Shown here: piece by piece, positions 14,263 to 17,418 of the stretch
Layout of the letters: each line of letters opens with the position of its first letter
Numbering within the stretch: position 1 is the first letter of the stretch
Assembly: GCA_023230125.1 (NCBI GenBank)
Contig: JALNXZ010000008.1
Coordinates: 1 to 17,418 of the forward strand
DNA length: 17,418 nt
Reading direction: 5' to 3'
DNA from: Bacteroidales bacterium
Lineage (GTDB): Bacteria > Bacteroidota > Bacteroidia > Bacteroidales > UBA1402
Made by a program: the position numbers and the translations under genes
The notes under the pieces: model-generated
The model's database searches: none
What the model saw: the letters and a program-made list of their open reading frames with translations, nothing else
What the model was told of the DNA's origin: nothing

Positions 14263-16725
14263 ATGAAGTATACACTGAATGAACTGGCCGAAATTTGGAA
14301 ATCCAAAAGCCGGATCTGCGAAGATGCTCCTGTAAGTTGGTTATTGACAGACAGTAGGTCTTTATCTTTTCCTGAGGAAAGCTTGTTTTTTGCTTTAAAG
14401 ACGGCCAGAAATGATGGTCATCGCTATATCCCTGATTTGTATAAAAGAGGTCTTCGTAATTTTGTGGTTTCCGACCAAGATTTTGATTTTGAGGCTTCTC
14501 CTGACGCTAATGTCATTTGGGTATCGGATGGACTGGACGCTCTTCAGTCTTTGGCCGTTGCACATCGAAAACGTTTTGATTGTCCGGTCATTGCTATTAC
14601 AGGAAGCAACGGAAAAACCATCGTTAAAGAATGGCTTTGGCAATTGTTGCGGAAAGAGTGGTGTATCACCCGTTCTCCCAGAAGTTACAATTCCCAGATT
14701 GGTGTGCCATTGTCTGTTTGGCAAATGGATGAAGCTACCGATCTTGGTATTTTTGAAGCCGGAATCTCTCAGAAAGGAGAAATGGAAAAGTTGCAGGGAA
14801 TCATTCTTCCAACCCTTGGTATCCTGACGAATATTGCCGGAGCCCATCAGGAAAATTTCATTTCGATGGAAGAAAAAGCCAATGAAAAGGTCAAACTTTT
14901 TGCTTCTTGTCAAACTATTATTTATTGCAAGGACCAGTTTTTATCAGATAAGGCACTTAAGGCAAAATATCCTGAAAATCGGCTTTTTGGATGGTCTTTT
15001 GAGGATTTTGGTACACCACTTTATGTCAAAAAGACAGTTGGTACAGGTCTTTATTCCAATATTCAATATTTCTGGAAGGACAAGGAATACTCTTTTTCTT
15101 TGCCTTTTAGTGATGCACCTTCCATTGAAAATGCGATAAACTGCTTGGCAGTCATGTTGCTTTGTGATGTCCCTGCCATTAATATTGAAGTCAGGATGGG
15201 GCAATTGGAACCAGTGGCCATGCGCCTAGAGGTTAAAGAAGGCAAGAACAGCTGTGTGGTCATCAATGATAGTTACAACTCAGACGTGAATGCTCTAGAA
15301 CTGGCACTCGATTTTCAGGCAAGACGTTCGGTCGGATCAAACAAAAGGACATTGATTCTTTCAGATATCCTTCAAAGCGGACAAAGCGCAGAGGATTTGT
15401 ATAAAGTTGTATCCAATATGGTCATACGTAAAAAGATTGACCGGTTTATTGGCGTCGGATATGAACTATCAGCCCATGCTTCCTTGTTCCCTATGCAAAC
15501 CCATTTTTTTTTACAGACAGAACGCCTTTTGTTGTCCGGACTTTTGGATCAGCTTCGCAATGAATCCGTTTTGATAAAAGGTTCCCGTTCTTTTGGTTTT
15601 GAGGAGGTTAGTGAAAGATTGTCCTTGAAGGTTCATGAAACTGTGCTGGAAGTTAATATGGATGCATTGGTGCACAATGTGAATTACTTTAAATCCAGAC
15701 TGAAGCCGAAGACTCAAATGATTTGTATGGTCAAAGCTGAAGGCTATGGTAGTGGAGCCCTCGAGATAGCAAAAACACTTCAGGCGCATTCTTGTGATGC
15801 GGTTGCTGTAGCTGTGGCGGACGAAGGCGTTGAGTTGCGTCATGGGGGAATCTATATTCCAATTTTGGTGATGAACCCAGAATTTGGAAGCTTTTCGACT
15901 ATTTTTGAGCACAAACTGGAACCTGAAATATATAGTTTCAAGTTGCTGGATGCTTTTATTCGGGAAGCGGAACGGGAAGGGGTGAAAAGCTATCCCATCC
16001 ATATCAAGTTGGACACCGGTATGCACCGTTTGGGTTTCGAAGAAAAGGATCTTACTGAACTTTTAGGCAGATTGAAAGGCCAGGAATCCTTGCGTGTGAA
16101 ATCCACATTCTCTCATTTGGTCGGTAGCGACGAGGCTCGTTTTGATGAATTTACGCATCAACAACTGGAACAATTTGACCGTTTTTCGTTAGCTATTCAG
16201 GCAGCTTTCCCCCATCGGATTCTGAGACACATTCTCAATTCAGCGGGTATTGACCGTTTTCCAGAATACCAATATGACATGGTCAGATTGGGAATTGGAA
16301 TGTATGGGATTTCGTCTGTCGATGAGTCGAAACTACGTAATGTAAGTACTCTTAAGACTACCATTCTGCAGATTCATAATCTGCAAGCCGGACAAAGCGT
16401 GGGCTATAGTAGAAAAGGCATGCTCAGCCGTAATTCCAGCATTGCGACTTTGCCTATCGGATATGCCGATGGTCTGGATCGCCATTTGGGTAACGGAAGT
16501 GGAGAGGTACTCATCAACGGACACCGTGCACGATTTATCGGGAATATATGTATGGATGCCTGTATGATCGATATTACCGATATTAAAGCAAAAGAAGGAG
16601 ATGAAGTTATCGTTTTCGGGGAAGGTCTTCCGCTTTCTGAAGTCGCAGTGAAGCTTGGAACCATTCCTTATGAAATACTAACCTCCGTGTCCAATCGTGT
16701 GAAACGAATATATTTTCAGGAATAA
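14263..16725 (+). CDS. murF-alr: Bifunctional MurF ligase / alanine racemase
   Basis: An 820-residue fusion enzyme. Residues about 1-455 are MurF, which adds D-Ala-D-Ala to UDP-MurNAc-tripeptide using ATP: ITGSNGKTIVKEW (P-loop 114-119), SYNSQIGVPLSVW (141-153), and the C-terminal ligase region with VVINDSYNSD (about 332-341). Residues about 458-820 are a PLP-dependent alanine racemase: the Schiff-base lysine K491 in MVKAEGYGSG, LDTGMHRLGF (583-592), the catalytic tyrosine Y715 in VGYSRKG, PIGYADG (731-737) and GNICMDACMID (760-770). Both halves look intact. One protein thus makes D-Ala and finishes the precursor stem peptide in the cytosol. This fusion is known in Bacteroidota. Only 7 nt separate it from the next gene, so co-transcription is likely. 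Confidence 0.97.
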   Translation: MKYTLNELAEIWKSKSRICEDAPVSWLLTDSRSLSFPEESLFFALKTARNDGHRYIPDLYKRGLRNFVVSDQDFDFEASPDANVIWVSDGLDALQSLAVAHRKRFDCPVIAITGSNGKTIVKEWLWQLLRKEWCITRSPRSYNSQIGVPLSVWQMDEATDLGIFEAGISQKGEMEKLQGIILPTLGILTNIAGAHQENFISMEEKANEKVKLFASCQTIIYCKDQFLSDKALKAKYPENRLFGWSFEDFGTPLYVKKTVGTGLYSNIQYFWKDKEYSFSLPFSDAPSIENAINCLAVMLLCDVPAINIEVRMGQLEPVAMRLEVKEGKNSCVVINDSYNSDVNALELALDFQARRSVGSNKRTLILSDILQSGQSAEDLYKVVSNMVIRKKIDRFIGVGYELSAHASLFPMQTHFFLQTERLLLSGLLDQLRNESVLIKGSRSFGFEEVSERLSLKVHETVLEVNMDALVHNVNYFKSRLKPKTQMICMVKAEGYGSGALEIAKTLQAHSCDAVAVAVADEGVELRHGGIYIPILVMNPEFGSFSTIFEHKLEPEIYSFKLLDAFIREAEREGVKSYPIHIKLDTGMHRLGFEEKDLTELLGRLKGQESLRVKSTFSHLVGSDEARFDEFTHQQLEQFDRFSLAIQAAFPHRILRHILNSAGIDRFPEYQYDMVRLGIGMYGISSVDESKLRNVSTLKTTILQIHNLQAGQSVGYSRKGMLSRNSSIATLPIGYADGLDRHLGNGSGEVLINGHRARFIGNICMDACMIDITDIKAKEGDEVIVFGEGLPLSEVAVKLGTIPYEILTSVSNRVKRIYFQE

Positions 16726-16732
16726 TATCCAA

Positions 16733-17418
16733 ATGAAGCATATTATATTTGCCCTATTTTATGTTGTTTTGACATTCTTCTTCCATTCCTGTGTTTTGTT
16801 AAATATCATTGATACTGATACATCAGAAGATAATCCGAACAAGTATGTCAATGACTGGATTAGCAAGACGATGGATGTTTACTATTACTGGGAAGATAAA
16901 ATGCCGTCAAGTACAGACAAGACCCTTTATCCGGATGCTTATTTTGAATCATTGCTTTATCAATATGATGCCGTATCAGCCCCGGATGGAGATCGCTTTT
17001 CCTGGATCAGAGAGGATTGGCAAGAGTTGGTTTCTTCTATAAAAGGTGTTGAGGCCAACGAAATCGGGTTTGATTATGTACTCTATCTGAAGGAAAAAGG
17101 ATCTACAGCTGTGGTAGGGCAGGTCACCTATACCAAAAAAAGGACTCCGGCAGAAGCTGCCGGCATCAAGCGGGGCATGCTTTTTAATAAGGTTGATGGA
17201 TCAGATCTGACTACCTCCAACTATAAAACGCTATTGTCTGTCACGGCCGGTGAAATAACCTTTGGTTTCCTGAATGTGAATTACACCGATGAAGGTACGT
17301 TCAACGGATATACTTCAGGACAGAGCCTGACCATACAGACGCTTGCCAGTTATTCGGAAAATCCTGTATATCTTGATTCTGTGTATCAGATTTCAGGACA
17401 CAAAGTCGGTTATCTGGT
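16733..17418 (+). CDS. S41-family (C-terminal processing) peptidase, lipoprotein, truncated by the window edge
   Basis: The first 228 codons are present and the frame is open to the right edge. Residues 1-20 form a lipoprotein signal ending FHSC, with C20 as the probable acylated cysteine, so the protein should be anchored in the envelope. The N-terminal domain shows VNDWISKTMDVYYYWEDKMP (40-58) and DRFSWI (87-92), typical of Bacteroidota S41 proteases. A PDZ-like segment follows (TPAEAAGIKRGMLFNKVDG, 138-156) that would bind substrate C-termini. The catalytic Ser/Lys region lies beyond the window, so activity cannot be judged. It starts 7 nt after murF-alr, consistent with one operon. A 77-residue frame at 16809-17042 is only a shadow of this gene. 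Confidence 0.87.
   Translation, partial: MKHIIFALFYVVLTFFFHSCVLLNIIDTDTSEDNPNKYVNDWISKTMDVYYYWEDKMPSSTDKTLYPDAYFESLLYQYDAVSAPDGDRFSWIREDWQELVSSIKGVEANEIGFDYVLYLKEKGSTAVVGQVTYTKKRTPAEAAGIKRGMLFNKVDGSDLTTSNYKTLLSVTAGEITFGFLNVNYTDEGTFNGYTSGQSLTIQTLASYSENPVYLDSVYQISGHKVGYL

Noticed and set aside
14395..14913. 172-codon frame opposite murF-alr (and a similar one at 15511-16026)
   Set aside because: Both are antisense shadows of a clearly functional bifunctional enzyme.

Overview
The window looks like chromosomal DNA from a Bacteroidota bacterium, most likely order Bacteroidales. The evidence: a T9SS-type C-terminal sorting domain, TAnnTTTG (-7) promoter boxes instead of TATAAT, starts without clear Shine-Dalgarno sequences, a MurF-alanine racemase fusion, a GSCFA protein and a PspC protein of the Bacteroidota layout. 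I cannot name the genus. I see no tRNA, rRNA, CRISPR array, insertion sequence, phage gene or integrase. Most of the window is ordinary core genome.

Layout. (1) 1-1112: the probable tail of an upstream gene, then a PspC-domain membrane protein ending at a strong terminator (1154-1186). (2) 1375-3489: a secreted multidomain protein with PKD-like strand, leucine-rich repeats, cohesin-like, dockerin, second cohesin-like and T9SS sorting domains. (3) 3490-5678: groES-groEL with a near-consensus sigma-54-type promoter upstream and a strong terminator downstream. (4) 5792-9669: two tandem exported DUF3857/transglutaminase-like proteins. The first keeps its Cys and His. The second has lost both and is also split by a frameshift near 8440-8455. 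(5) 9715-13148, minus strand: dxs followed by trkA, separated by 191 bp holding direct repeats and a long dyad. (6) 13217 to the right edge: a GSCFA protein, the bifunctional MurF-Alr enzyme and a truncated S41-family lipoprotein protease, probably one operon that diverges from dxs across 68 bp.

How the genes work together. Dxs makes DXP for isoprenoids, including the undecaprenyl carrier of cell-wall synthesis. MurF-Alr supplies and attaches the D-Ala-D-Ala end of the peptidoglycan precursor. The divergent dxs and GSCFA/murF-alr units therefore bring together two wall-related supply steps, although co-regulation is only inferred. GroES/GroEL are the cytosolic chaperonin, TrkA is the NAD-binding regulatory subunit of a K+ channel, and the DUF3857 and LRR/dockerin proteins are exported and of unknown specific function.

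I did not find a clear new defence or mobile system. The items most worth a second look are the sigma-54-like groESL promoter, the cohesin-dockerin-cohesin architecture, the repeat/dyad region before trkA, the degenerate and frameshifted transglutaminase paralogue, and three promoters placed so close to start codons that the mRNAs should be nearly leaderless.
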